A stretch of DNA of 64,000 bases. Source: Sulfopaludibacter sp035606355 (GTDB lineage: Bacteria; Acidobacteriota; Terriglobia; Bryobacterales; Bryobacteraceae). The notes under the pieces are model-generated. The model was not told where the DNA came from, made no database searches, and saw only the letters and a program-made list of their open reading frames with translations. Each line of letters begins with the position of its first letter. The stretch's first letter is position 1. This document shows, in pieces, positions 1 through 10,250 of the stretch. The position numbers and the translations under genes are program-made. Location of the stretch: assembly GCA_035606355.1 (NCBI GenBank), contig DATNFO010000061.1, positions 248,001-312,000 of the forward strand, in the 5' to 3' direction.

Positions 1-2541
1 AGCGGTTTGGCTATTCCATCCACTATCGTCCTGGTATTGCCACTCCACCACGTACCCCTTGGCTTCCGCCACCGGCGTCCACACCACCGTGGTTTCTCTG
101 GGAAAGTGCTCCAGCACGGCTCCTTCCGCGGGCATCAATAGTTTCGGAGCGGCCAGGTTTGCCGCCGGCGCCTTGATCGCGTCCCGCTGCCGCGCCGCGT
201 TTACATCGCTCGGGTTGATATGCAGCACTGAATCGTAATCCGCAATGGCTTTGGCGAATTCCTTGCGCTTTTCATAGAGGTGCGCACGATTGAATAAAGC
301 CGTACTGTACGAAGGGTTGAGTTCGAGAGCTTTGTCGAAATCGGCGAGCGCTTCGTCCAGCCGTCCGGTTTCGAGGTATGCCCAGCCACGGTTGTTGAAG
401 GCACCCGCGCTGGTGGGCGCAAGCTCGATGGATTTCGTGTAATCGGGAATGGCTTGATCGTGCCGGCCGGAATAAGAGTATGCCAGGCCGCGCGAATCGT
501 AACTCGCCGCGCGTTTCGGGTCGAGTTCGATGGCGTGCGTGAAGCTTTTGATGGCTTTTTCGTATTGCTTGTCCCGATAGTACACGTCCGCTTCCAGGAC
601 CACAGCGGGAAGCCAGTCCGCGCGGATTTCCAGGGCGCGGGAAAGCGATTGCAGCGCTCCCAAATAATCGCGGGCGTTGTTCTGGCGGACGGCATCGCGG
701 AAGAAATCTTCCGCTGTCGAAGCGGGTGTCAGCGGCGTGAAGGTCCGGGTGGTCACGCTGACGCCGGGCGAAGGCGGCGAGCTTCCGGGAGCAGGCGGCG
801 GCGCTCCGGCGCGAGCTTTGGCGATCATGGCATCGATCCGTGCGCCGCTATTCGGTCCGCTGCCCTGTGCCACGTCCGCGACCACGCCGTTCTTATCGAT
901 GGCGAAAGTGGTCGGGTAGGCATGGACGCCGTAACGGTCCATCACATCCGTGCCATTTCCAAGCAGCACCGGGAACGTGAACTTCTCCTTCGTCAGGTAC
1001 TCGGCGGGCTTGTCACGTGTCTCATTGACGTCGATCGTGAGCACCACGACATCCTTTGATGCAAGGGTGCGGTGAATGCGCTGAAACTCCGGCATCTCCT
1101 GCTGGCAAGGGCCGCACCACGTCGCCCAGAAATCCAGCAGCACTACCTTGCCTTTGAACTCGGAGAGCGCAACGGAATTGCCTTTCATGTCCGTTAACCG
1201 AAACTCGGGTGCGGGGCGCCCCACGTAACTTGCTGTCGGAAAAGACGGGCCGGCGCCGGTGAAGTTCGGCGTGCCGCCCTGGCGAATCGTTGCGGTCCAC
1301 GAATTGATCCGCGCCGCGCCGCTCGTCCACGTGGGGCGCAGCGCTTCCAGGTAATCGAGCACAGTGTCGCGCTCACCCGCGGCAAGCAGGTCCGTGGTCA
1401 GCCGCCAATCCGTGGGTCCGAAACTGCTGAGCTGCGGCGTGGTGGGCGCGTGTCCGGCCGCGATCAGCCGGCGTTTTGCCTCGTCCACGTTGCCCTTCGA
1501 CAGCGCGATGCGTCCGAGCACGATGTTGCCGCTGAACACGGCATTGCCGTAATTCCAACTGTTGCGGTCCAGGCTCAGGAGTTCCTTGGCGATCTGCTCC
1601 GCGTCTGCGATCCTGTTGTCTGCGACGTACTGCAGCGCGAGATCGGGCAGCACGAGGTTGCGCTGCCCGGCAGGCGCGGCCGCCATAGCTTTCTTGAGGT
1701 ATGCGATCTTCTCCGAAGGTGTCGCGGCGGTCATCGCGAAGCTCTGATAGACGCTCATCAGACTGAGGCTCCAACGAGCCGCATTCGGATCTGCCGCAAT
1801 GGCCTTTTCATACAGGCGAGTGCTGAGCTCCTCCGCTGTCTTCAGGCCGTCGTCGACGTGTTGACTGCGGAGCACATTCATCACTTGCCTGAGCGCGTCC
1901 GCCGCGCCGCCGGCGACATTCGGATCCTCGGTGGTTTCGAGCGTGTGGCGATCCGCGTTCGATTGCGCACTCTTCCCGCGGTTCTCCTCGAAGGTGACGG
2001 AATTGTTCCACGGGTTCAACGTCTTGACACCGGTGACGGAGTAGGCCAGAAGCGCGCCGCGGACTTCGGAGATACGCGAGTTCGCGGGGTAGAGCGTGAG
2101 TCCCCGGTCCACGATTTGGCGCGCGCGAACGGGGTCGGCGCCCCTATAAAAAACCGCCGCATTCGCGAACACATCGAAGCGCGGCTTCTCTAGGGAGAGC
2201 GCCTTCTGCCAAGCGGCGCTCAGGATCGCGAAGCCTTTCGGATCCGCAAACGGGAACGACCCTTCCGGTTCTACTGCGGATGCCGGCTCGGCCAGAACGA
2301 GGCTTTCCGGGTGATGCTCCACGAACCAAACAAGCTGGTCGCGCCGCAAATCGCGCGCGCGGTCGCTCTGCGGCGTCTGCGGGCCGAAAAAACGGACGAG
2401 AGCGGTGCGCGTCGCGACGTCGTCGTCGTTCGTCTGAAGCTGCGCGAGGGCTTTATCGGCTTCGTCCCAGGAGTGTATCTGCGGCGGCTGCGCATATAGA
2501 CAGGCGCAAACCGCTAAAGGAAGAAGATAGCGGGCAAACAT
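1..2541 (-). CDS. Secreted TPR and TlpA-type thioredoxin protein (3' end outside window)
   Basis: The reading frame is open from an ATG at 2541 to the window edge, giving 847 codons without a stop, so the C-terminus is missing. Residues 1-18 form a signal peptide (MFARYLLPLAVCACLYAQ). Residues of roughly 60-400 look helical and repeat-like. A redoxin domain at about 430-560 carries the thioredoxin active site WCGPC at 475-479. Clear tetratricopeptide repeats follow at about 615-780 (for example the block ending in LDEALADFDKALELNP), and the last visible residues resemble the start of a fibronectin-like beta domain. By family it should be an extracytoplasmic thiol-disulfide oxidoreductase with protein-protein docking repeats. 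It sits alone, downstream of nothing obvious on its strand. Confidence 0.8.
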   Translation of the reverse strand, partial: MFARYLLPLAVCACLYAQPPQIHSWDEADKALAQLQTNDDDVATRTALVRFFGPQTPQSDRARDLRRDQLVWFVEHHPESLVLAEPASAVEPEGSFPFADPKGFAILSAAWQKALSLEKPRFDVFANAAVFYRGADPVRARQIVDRGLTLYPANSRISEVRGALLAYSVTGVKTLNPWNNSVTFEENRGKSAQSNADRHTLETTEDPNVAGGAADALRQVMNVLRSQHVDDGLKTAEELSTRLYEKAIAADPNAARWSLSLMSVYQSFAMTAATPSEKIAYLKKAMAAAPAGQRNLVLPDLALQYVADNRIADAEQIAKELLSLDRNSWNYGNAVFSGNIVLGRIALSKGNVDEAKRRLIAAGHAPTTPQLSSFGPTDWRLTTDLLAAGERDTVLDYLEALRPTWTSGAARINSWTATIRQGGTPNFTGAGPSFPTASYVGRPAPEFRLTDMKGNSVALSEFKGKVVLLDFWATWCGPCQQEMPEFQRIHRTLASKDVVVLTIDVNETRDKPAEYLTKEKFTFPVLLGNGTDVMDRYGVHAYPTTFAIDKNGVVADVAQGSGPNSGARIDAMIAKARAGAPPPAPGSSPPSPGVSVTTRTFTPLTPASTAEDFFRDAVRQNNARDYLGALQSLSRALEIRADWLPAVVLEADVYYRDKQYEKAIKSFTHAIELDPKRAASYDSRGLAYSYSGRHDQAIPDYTKSIELAPTSAGAFNNRGWAYLETGRLDEALADFDKALELNPSYSTALFNRAHLYEKRKEFAKAIADYDSVLHINPSDVNAARQRDAIKAPAANLAAPKLLMPAEGAVLEHFPRETTVVWTPVAEAKGYVVEWQYQDDSGWNSQTA

Positions 2542-2620
2542 GGCGCAATCCTTTCACACATCGAAGGGCCTGAAAGAGATTATACGGTCCGAAGCGACCG
2601 GAGGGAATGGCCCCTGGGCC

Positions 2621-5029
2621 TCATTTCGGCGATAGCGCCTGCTCGACTGCCTGCTTCAGGTCTGCTTCCTTCTCGCGCGACAGCTTCGTTACGTAAAAGA
2701 CGTCGATTGCTTTGTGGCCCTCAGTGTCGATGAGAACAACCTCAATGTTCGCCTGATGCGCGGCCATGGCCGATGCCACATCGTAGAGCAGGCCTGGCCG
2801 GTCCTCGGCCACGATTTCAATGAGCGTTGCCGTCGCGCTCGCGGTGGAATCGAAGGATACCTGCGCCGGAATCCGCGCCTTGCGGCTGGGCAGAATCGGC
2901 TTCGGACGGTTCCGCAGCAACTCGCGGACGTCCGTCTTCCCGGTGATCACGCGCGCCGCCAGCGTCCGCAGCCGATCCACTTCCGTCGGGTTCAAATCCA
3001 GCGTGCGATGTGGATCGGCGAATGTGAACATGTCTAAGATAAGTCCGCGCCGGTTGGAAAACGCCTCCGCTTTCAAAATATTCATCCCAAAGCTGGAGAG
3101 GGTGCCGGCAGCGGCGGCGAAAAGGCCGGGCCGGTCGGCTGTCGCGGCGAAGGTTAATTGCCACGCGGATTCGAGGCGGCGGATTTCGACCGCAATTCCG
3201 CAGTCCCGGGCCTGTTTTTCGAGCAACATGTGCCCTGCAATTTCGGCGGCAGAGTGCGTCCGCAGGTAGCGGGTAGGCAACCCCTCCAGGAACGCCGCAC
3301 GCTCCGGCGCGATTTCCGCGCTTTGAATTCGATCGGACTCCAATTCCCGCGTCAGCTCATTGTAGTTAGACATGTATAGGTGCCAGAGCTGGGCGGCCCG
3401 CCAGGGAGTCATGGCGGTCGGGTTGACGGCGGCGATGTCGGCGTAGGTGACGAGCGTGAGCGCTTTCAGCAGTTCGACGGTCTGGACCGCGGCCGCGATT
3501 TCGCGGATGGTCGCCGGGTCCGATAGATCGCGCGATTGTAGAGCGGACGAAAGGTCCAGGTGGCGGCGGATGAGGAACAGCGCGGTATCGCGCGCGGCGG
3601 CGGGCATCGCAATCCGCGTCATGGCGGAGATGGCGAGGCGCTCGGATTCCTCGACGTGCGATTTGCCGGAGGCTTTGCCGCTATCGTGGAAGAGCAGCGC
3701 TAACAGGATGACGGAAGGATCGGCGATTTCGGCGCGAAGTCCGGCGTAAGGGTCGGGCGCGGCGAGGAAAGCGTCCATCGCGACGAGCGAATGTTCGTCT
3801 ACCGTGTACCGGTGGTAAAAATCGCGGACCACCAGGCATTCCGTCGGGTCGAGCTCCGGGAATATCGCTTGCAGCAGTCCGGTTTCGTGCATGACGCGGA
3901 GCGCCAACACGGCGTGCGGTTGGGAGAGGATGCGGTGCAGGATGGGCCACAGCGGCTGCGGTTCGGCGAAGTGTTCGCGGAGCTGAGGCAGCCGCGATGC
4001 GATGCGCTGGGCCGCTTCGGCGGAGGGGCGAATTCCGTGAGTGGCGCAGAACCCGGCAAGACTCAGGGCGAGCTCCGGTTCCACATCGAGTCGCTGCGGC
4101 GCACGGAAATAGGCGCGGTCGCGATGCACCGAAAAATCGGCGTTCGAAAGCCGCGCGCGCCGCTCGCGGAATTGTGAGAACAGCGAGCTCGAATGCGCTT
4201 CGCTGTTTTCCAGCGCGGCAAGCGCGGCGCGGTAAATCACACGCGAATGCCGGTAATACTCGCGCATCCATTCGGCGGGGTCGGGTACGCCGGCAGCTTC
4301 GGCGAGCGAATCCTGATGCTCGAAGCCGAGTGTATTGTTATCGCGCGAGGAATGGACGTGCAGGAAGTAGCGCACTCGCGCCATGAAGTGGAAGGCTTCC
4401 TGGAGCGGCTGCGGCATCCACTGCGGCGAATCGCCGCCTTCGCGAAGCTGGCTCAGCCAGCGGACCAGCTGATAATCGCGCAGTCCGCCGGGAGTCTCTT
4501 TGACATTCGGCTCCAGGTGATAAATGGTATCGCCGTAGCGTTGATGCCGCGCGCGAGTGAGCGCGCCGAGGTTGCGCACCAGATCGCCGCGATTGGCGCG
4601 GAGAAAGCGCGGGAGACGATCGGCGAGTGCGGCGTAGAGGACGCGATCGCCCGTGAGAAAACGCTGGTCAAGCAGGCTGACGTTGAGCTCGGAGTTGCCA
4701 TCGTGGACCTCCGTGCATTCGGCCGGCGTGCGTACGGAGTGACTGACGCGGAGTCCGGCGTCCCACAACGATTGCGTGAAAGCGCCGATGCGTTCTTTGT
4801 TTTCGACGGGAGCTTTTTCGTTTGCGAAGAGCAGGAGCAGATCGACATCCGAATAGGGAAACAGCTCGCGGCGGCCGTAACCTCCCACGGCAAGGACGGC
4901 GATGGGTTGTCCGGCGAAATGCGCCGACGCCGCGGATTCCACACGGGCATCGACGTCCGCGCTTCGCTGCGCGAGGGCGAGGATTGCGTCTTCGAGTTCG
5001 CTAGAGGGCCGATTCCCCACGGTCATCAT
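2621..5029 (-). CDS. glnD: Bifunctional uridylyltransferase/uridylyl-removing enzyme GlnD
   Basis: 802 residues, slightly shorter than the roughly 860-900 usual for GlnD. The nucleotidyltransferase signature GGYGRRELFPYSDVDLL lies at residues 49-65, with the catalytic aspartates D61 and D63. An HD hydrolase motif (LLFHDSGK, H448 D449) follows. Two ACT domains occupy about 620-690 (TADRPGLFAAAAG) and 735-800 (EDRPGLLYDVAS), the glutamine sensors. By family it uridylylates PII when glutamine is low and removes UMP when glutamine is high. Its start lies inside the 3' end of the PII gene (29-bp overlap), so translation is probably coupled. Two ATGs are adjacent at 5029 and 5026. It is the last gene of an amtB-PII-glnD operon. 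Confidence 0.95.
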   Translation of the reverse strand: MMTVGNRPSSELEDAILALAQRSADVDARVESAASAHFAGQPIAVLAVGGYGRRELFPYSDVDLLLLFANEKAPVENKERIGAFTQSLWDAGLRVSHSVRTPAECTEVHDGNSELNVSLLDQRFLTGDRVLYAALADRLPRFLRANRGDLVRNLGALTRARHQRYGDTIYHLEPNVKETPGGLRDYQLVRWLSQLREGGDSPQWMPQPLQEAFHFMARVRYFLHVHSSRDNNTLGFEHQDSLAEAAGVPDPAEWMREYYRHSRVIYRAALAALENSEAHSSSLFSQFRERRARLSNADFSVHRDRAYFRAPQRLDVEPELALSLAGFCATHGIRPSAEAAQRIASRLPQLREHFAEPQPLWPILHRILSQPHAVLALRVMHETGLLQAIFPELDPTECLVVRDFYHRYTVDEHSLVAMDAFLAAPDPYAGLRAEIADPSVILLALLFHDSGKASGKSHVEESERLAISAMTRIAMPAAARDTALFLIRRHLDLSSALQSRDLSDPATIREIAAAVQTVELLKALTLVTYADIAAVNPTAMTPWRAAQLWHLYMSNYNELTRELESDRIQSAEIAPERAAFLEGLPTRYLRTHSAAEIAGHMLLEKQARDCGIAVEIRRLESAWQLTFAATADRPGLFAAAAGTLSSFGMNILKAEAFSNRRGLILDMFTFADPHRTLDLNPTEVDRLRTLAARVITGKTDVRELLRNRPKPILPSRKARIPAQVSFDSTASATATLIEIVAEDRPGLLYDVASAMAAHQANIEVVLIDTEGHKAIDVFYVTKLSREKEADLKQAVEQALSPK

Positions 5030-5339
5030 TGCGGATCCGGACTGCCTCGGCTACTTCGTAGACGAAGATTTTGCCGTCGCCGATTTTTCCCGTGCGCGCG
5101 GCGAAGGCGAGAGTGCGCAGCACTTCTTCATAGCGGCTGTCGGGCACTACGAGTTCGAGCTTCACTTTGGGAAGCAGATCCACGTTGTATTCCTGGCCGC
5201 GGTAAACCTCTTTGTGACCTTTCTGGCGGCCGTGGCCGCGGACTTCGGTGATGGTCATGCCATCGATGCCGATGGCTTTGAGAGCCTCTTTGACTTCGTC
5301 GAGCTTGAAGGGCTGGATGACGGCTTCGATTTTCTTCAT
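5001..5339 (-). CDS. glnB: Nitrogen regulatory protein PII
   Basis: 112 residues, the normal PII length. The sequence starts MKKIEAVIQPFKLDEVKEAL and contains the T-loop with the uridylylation site Tyr51 in the context YRGQEYNVD. The C-terminal signature TGKIGDGKIFV is intact. PII binds ATP, ADP and 2-oxoglutarate, and docks on AmtB to block ammonium import. Because it sits directly between amtB (11-bp gap) and glnD (overlap), glnK would be an equally fair name; the sequence alone does not separate GlnB from GlnK. The conserved Tyr51 and the linked glnD together suggest that this PII is regulated by uridylylation. Confidence 0.96.
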   Translation of the reverse strand: MKKIEAVIQPFKLDEVKEALKAIGIDGMTITEVRGHGRQKGHKEVYRGQEYNVDLLPKVKLELVVPDSRYEEVLRTLAFAARTGKIGDGKIFVYEVAEAVRIRNDDRGESAL

Positions 5340-5350
5340 GGGCAGCGCTC

Positions 5351-6742
<1,392 letters not shown>

Positions 6743-7159
6743 GGGGTGAACTTGAGAAGTATTGTCCGCCGGAGCGGGCAAACGCGGGAAGACGGAAGTT
6801 TCTATTCACAGGATTGTTTTTTTTTATGCCGAGCCGCTGGGGTTTTCGCCGCCGCTTCGTTCTTTTCACGACCTGAAGGACGTTGCGGCCAGGTACAAGT
6901 TACGGCTGTATGCCCTATACTGAGGGCGTTCAGAGGGAAATACGCTGCAAGAACGGCAGCGATGGACAGAGTGAATTCGCCGCCCGCCGGCCTCAGGGGC
7001 TTGCAACGGGAAAGCGCGAATCGCTGCCGAAAGCCGGCCGGATCCTCAGGGTCCGGCCGGCATCGTGTATTCTTCCGCGTTTCACCATTCACAGCCTGCA
7101 CAAATTATTTAGACGGCGGGCGCGAGCGTTGGCTAAAATGCGAGAGCACCCCTCTACTT
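6743..7159. other. Intergenic region between divergent amtB and SET gene
   Basis: About 417 bp with no convincing gene on either strand. It should carry the amtB promoter (minus) and the SET-gene promoter (plus). The only marked structure is a strong hairpin at 7033-7061. A run of T at about 6816-6825 lies near the amtB side. No clear -35/-10 pair or sigma-54 motif could be fixed by eye. Confidence 0.5.
7033..7061. other. Strong GC-rich hairpin upstream of SET gene
   Basis: Arms GCCGGCCGGA (7033-7042) and TCCGGCCGGC (7052-7061) are perfectly complementary, and the pairing can extend three more pairs into the 9-nt loop. It lies about 100 bp before the SET gene start. It could be a terminator-like or leader structure, but no U-tract follows on either strand. 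Confidence 0.45.
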
Positions 7160-7612
7160 ATGGCAACGGCTCTCGTCAAATCTCCCGTCATCGACCCCCG
7201 GTATACGCGCTTCAAATTGGAAATCCGCGAATCGAAAATCCATCGCCGCGGCGTGTTTGCCCTGCAGCGCATCCCCGCGAATGTGAAGGTGATCGAATAC
7301 ACCGGGGAGAAGATCAGCAGGCGCGAGACGAAGAGGCGCGGCCAGGGGTCCATCACGTATCTGTTCACGCTGGACAATTACTGGACCATCGATGGCGCGT
7401 TCGGCGGCAGCGGGGCGGAGATCATCAATCACTGCTGCACTCCGAATTTATATACGAAGATTCTGAAGGGCCACATCCTTTATATGAGCAAGCGCGTCAT
7501 CAAGGCCGGCGAGGAACTGACCGTCGATTACCGCTTCAGCGATAAGATCGACCGCGTGCCGTGCAAGTGCGGGTCGCCCGGGTGCCGCGGGCGGATTAAC
7601 GTCAAGGAGTAA
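7160..7612 (+). CDS. Small SET-domain protein (putative lysine methyltransferase)
   Basis: 150 residues from ATG 7160; the frame is open further upstream, but this is the ATG just before the conserved domain. The SET fold motifs are present: IHRRGVFALQRIPAN near the start, the cofactor/knot motif EIINHCCTPN, then EELTVDYRF. A post-SET cysteine set CKCGSPGCRGRI ends the protein and could bind zinc together with the NHCC cysteine. Family knowledge says such proteins transfer methyl groups from S-adenosylmethionine to protein lysines. The bacterial substrate is unknown. It is monocistronic. Confidence 0.85.
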   Translation: MATALVKSPVIDPRYTRFKLEIRESKIHRRGVFALQRIPANVKVIEYTGEKISRRETKRRGQGSITYLFTLDNYWTIDGAFGGSGAEIINHCCTPNLYTKILKGHILYMSKRVIKAGEELTVDYRFSDKIDRVPCKCGSPGCRGRINVKE

Positions 7613-7635
7613 GGACGGGTGGCTTGGGCGCAGGG

Positions 7636-7665
7636 GTCGGGCGTTCAAATCGCCGGCCCAGACCA
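7636..7665 (+). other. tRNA-like 3' fragment (T-arm plus CCA), possible attachment-site scar
   Basis: The stretch has a T-loop-like TTCAAAT (7644-7650) closed by GGCG/CGCC, then a GC-rich segment ending in CCA at 7663-7665. No matching 5' half (acceptor strand, D-arm, anticodon arm) is found upstream, since the SET gene occupies that DNA. Spacing between T-stem and CCA is one base off the canonical length. It could be a degenerate remnant left by integration at a tRNA gene, next to the lower-GC island at 7.8-10.1 kb, or chance. Confidence 0.3.
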
Positions 7666-7830
7666 ATAATCATGGGTTCGGTGAGATAAGGCAAATCAGG
7701 CTGAACCCACCAGAAAGCTTTCCGAAATCCCAGCCTCCCCGGTGGACTCTCCCCGCTTGAGGCCCCCAAATACTTCCGGTAGGCCAGCAGTCCGCCGCCC
7801 CGTCCTGCGCTTGACGGCTCGCCCGTGCCC

Positions 7831-9045
7831 TTACAGTGCGCCACCTAGCGGCGAATCCGGCTGGGTTTCCGGTTCCACCTGCAGGCCATCTTGCACCACG
7901 TGGGCGAAATAGCTCGCCTCCGCTAGTGGAGTGATCTCAAAAACCCTTCGGCCTTGCTCGAAGAGATCGCGGTTCACCAGTCCACGCTCAGCCAAGGTCT
8001 TCGCCCTTTTCCCGACCAACTGATACGATTTGTCCATTTCCGCAGCAATTTCTCCCGCATACATGGTCCGCCTCTCGGTCTCAAGAGTCTGCAAAATACC
8101 GAGTTCAGTCGGCCGAAGGAGCAACGCTGGGGCGACATCATTCAGCAATGCCTCGTATTTCCTCGACAGGTTGGTAACGGAACACGTGCCGCTCTTGCAG
8201 GCTGGACATTGCATGTTGAACATCTTTAGGGCCTCAAGCTTCTCCAACTCGTAAGTGGTATTACAGTTGCTGCACCGTATCTCCTGATTTTGCTGCATAA
8301 ACTGCCTAAGAAGCGACGTGTAGTCGAAAACTCGCTCTACAAAATACAGCCGCTGTTCGCGCTTCTCCGTCGGCCTTCCGAAGGTTACCGCGTACCTCTG
8401 ACACAGACCATAGTTCAACGCATATACCGCCACCTTGTGGCCATCACGGTCGCTCATCTCATAATATTTCGTCACAAAGAAGTTCAGTTCAAGCGAATCG
8501 AGAAGCGATTCAAGTTCAAGAGCCACATGGAAATGACTCGTCGGCGGCGTGCCGGCAAGATCCCGCATTACCGCTGACTCGCGATGGCGTTTCAACTCTC
8601 TCGCACGTTTCACTATGGCCTCAAGCAACTCCTTCAGGCTAAACACGGATGCACGTTCGCCGAAGCTCTCATGGAGAAACTTGTTCATCTTGAAATATGA
8701 CTCGATCTTCTCGCTGTAATACCGAGCGGCAGCGTCACGAATGGCCCGGATTCCAATCTTGTTCCCATATATCAGATGCGATTCTTGAACGTAGTACAGG
8801 AGATATCCGAGAATGCGGGGATTGCCCATCGACGCGTAGAATAGCTGCGGCCATAATATCGAGTCATCCTCGATGAACGGATCAATTCCGCATTTAGCGA
8901 AATGTGCAAGGCGGCTGTTGACCAAGCGCCGTGTGAAATCGATCGCCTTCTCCTCCATTGCCGATACATCCGTCGTTCCATAGAGTCGATAAATATCAAG
9001 GTAGATTTCATCGATCTTAGTTTTGTCGATTTTGCCGTAATACAC
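7831..9045 (-). CDS. C-terminal part of a split AAA+/ORC-like ATPase (lid, zinc ribbon, winged helix)
   Basis: 404 residues from GTG 9045, but the frame is open back to 9117 and continues the upstream ATPase sequence (LNNWSEELVKFKIAAYPH). The first third contains GNPRILGYLL, resembling the sensor-2 motif of ORC/Cdc6- or STAND-type ATPases. A zinc ribbon CSNC...CPAC lies at about 256-289. A winged helix-turn-helix follows at about 310-380 (AGEIAAEMDKSYQLVGKRAKTLAERGLV). This suggests nucleic-acid binding controlled by the ATPase half at 9099-9983. Codon use and GC are visibly lower than in neighbours, which suggests horizontal acquisition. The exact function is not recognised; a defence or regulatory role is possible. 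Confidence 0.7.
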   Translation of the reverse strand: MYYGKIDKTKIDEIYLDIYRLYGTTDVSAMEEKAIDFTRRLVNSRLAHFAKCGIDPFIEDDSILWPQLFYASMGNPRILGYLLYYVQESHLIYGNKIGIRAIRDAAARYYSEKIESYFKMNKFLHESFGERASVFSLKELLEAIVKRARELKRHRESAVMRDLAGTPPTSHFHVALELESLLDSLELNFFVTKYYEMSDRDGHKVAVYALNYGLCQRYAVTFGRPTEKREQRLYFVERVFDYTSLLRQFMQQNQEIRCSNCNTTYELEKLEALKMFNMQCPACKSGTCSVTNLSRKYEALLNDVAPALLLRPTELGILQTLETERRTMYAGEIAAEMDKSYQLVGKRAKTLAERGLVNRDLFEQGRRVFEITPLAEASYFAHVVQDGLQVEPETQPDSPLGGAL

Positions 9046-9098
9046 ACGATGCGGATAGGCCGCAATTTTGAATTTGACTAGTTCTTCTGACCAATTGT

Positions 9099-9983
9099 TC
9101 AGGGCGCGAGCAGCGTGTCAACCACTACTTTCATCGCATCTTCCGGAAGTTCGGAGAAATCGTCCACAAGAACGTAGAGGTGCTTGACTCCCACTCTGCC
9201 GAGAATATCTTTGAGCCGGAGCAGAACCTCCTTAATATTAAAAACCAGCATCAATACGTCCCCGTACTGGACTTTTCGAGCCAACTTGAACTCAGACGTG
9301 TCCTTCCCTCCGAGTGCGGCTTTCAATTCTGGCTTAGGGCCTACGGTTGCAGTGAAGGTGCCCGTGGTTTGCGCCTGATGTCTCTCCTCAGAGCCGCTCT
9401 CCGACGCCTCACGTCGGATGCCAAGCACACTTTGAAATTCCGCCGCGTCGGCTTTCTCTATCAGATCATCCAGCGACTCGAAGAGTGTGTCTGCAGATTC
9501 AGTAAAAACGTTCTTTACCCACTCCCATGCCGACTCCCTAAGCTTCTTGATGATCTGGTCCTTAATCTCGTTTATCACGGCCTTGATAAACGCGCGGTAC
9601 AGGCGTAATCGCGTGATCTCCTCTCCGTCCAACGTATCGGGCCCCAATTGCCCGACCAGTACTTGATCGGTAGCTGATTCCTCGAAGGCCGTCTTGATAT
9701 CGACATACGCAGACGCATAGCCACGCTTGTGACGAAGCTCGTATTGGAGCCGCTGGAAAATGGTGGACTTCCCGGTTCCCTTGCGTCCAATCAGAAAAGT
9801 GGTGTTCGGCCTGAGAATTGTCTGGAACACGTGTTCCTCTGGAAGAGGATCCACGTAGAGATCCCTAATTAGCGACTTTTGATGTAGTTCGTCCTCAAGC
9901 TCGGCGCGACGGTACAGCTTTAAGGACTGAGCTGCTTCGCGAAAGCCCTCAAGCTGTTCAGACGTCCAAGGTTGATCACCCAT
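9099..9983 (-). CDS. N-terminal part of a split P-loop ATPase
   Basis: 294 residues from ATG 9983; the open frame extends to 10121 but conserved-looking sequence begins at MGDQPWTSEQ. Walker A is GRKGTGKST at residues 66-74. Walker B is LYVLVDDFSELP near residue 272. The frame ends in a TGA at 9099-9101 immediately after DTLLAP, and the next codons in the -1 frame resume a plausible continuation (LNNWSEEL). One extra C in the CCC run at about 9102-9104 would restore a single protein of about 717 residues together with 7831-9117. It is therefore either a frameshifted gene or a sequencing error. The product would be an AAA+ nucleotide switch. No partner gene is adjacent. Confidence 0.72.
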   Translation of the reverse strand: MGDQPWTSEQLEGFREAAQSLKLYRRAELEDELHQKSLIRDLYVDPLPEEHVFQTILRPNTTFLIGRKGTGKSTIFQRLQYELRHKRGYASAYVDIKTAFEESATDQVLVGQLGPDTLDGEEITRLRLYRAFIKAVINEIKDQIIKKLRESAWEWVKNVFTESADTLFESLDDLIEKADAAEFQSVLGIRREASESGSEERHQAQTTGTFTATVGPKPELKAALGGKDTSEFKLARKVQYGDVLMLVFNIKEVLLRLKDILGRVGVKHLYVLVDDFSELPEDAMKVVVDTLLAP

Positions 9984-10250
9984 ACTATAGAGCTTACAAG
10001 ACGGTGTCGGATAGCAGCCAGATATCTTCGGCTCGTGAATGTCTGACAGTCCCGAAGTAAGGCCCGGCCTCCTTTTCAGGGCCAGAAAGCCATCCAAGGC
10101 CGTAAAGGCATTCAGCAGCAAACGACGCTAAATAGGGTACCCTGCTACATTCCTGAAAACCAAACGAATGGCGGCTTTCGCAAATCACCAGAAAGCCCGG
10201 CAAGTGTGGGGTCGCAAAACGTCGGCGTAGGGGGTCGTTACAATAGACCG

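Noticed and set aside
6746..7159. N-terminal extension of the SET protein by 138 codons
   Set aside because: The added sequence is Arg/Cys/Ser-rich and contains the intergenic hairpin; the SET domain needs only the part from ATG 7160.
7591..7665. Complete tRNA gene ending at the CCA
   Set aside because: The 5' part is SET coding sequence with no acceptor or D-arm complement; spacing from T-stem to CCA is one base off.
9095..9110. Programmed -1 frameshift in the ATPase gene
   Set aside because: The bases before the TGA (GCG CCC) are not a slippery heptamer and re-pairing in the -1 frame would be poor. A deletion or read error is more likely.
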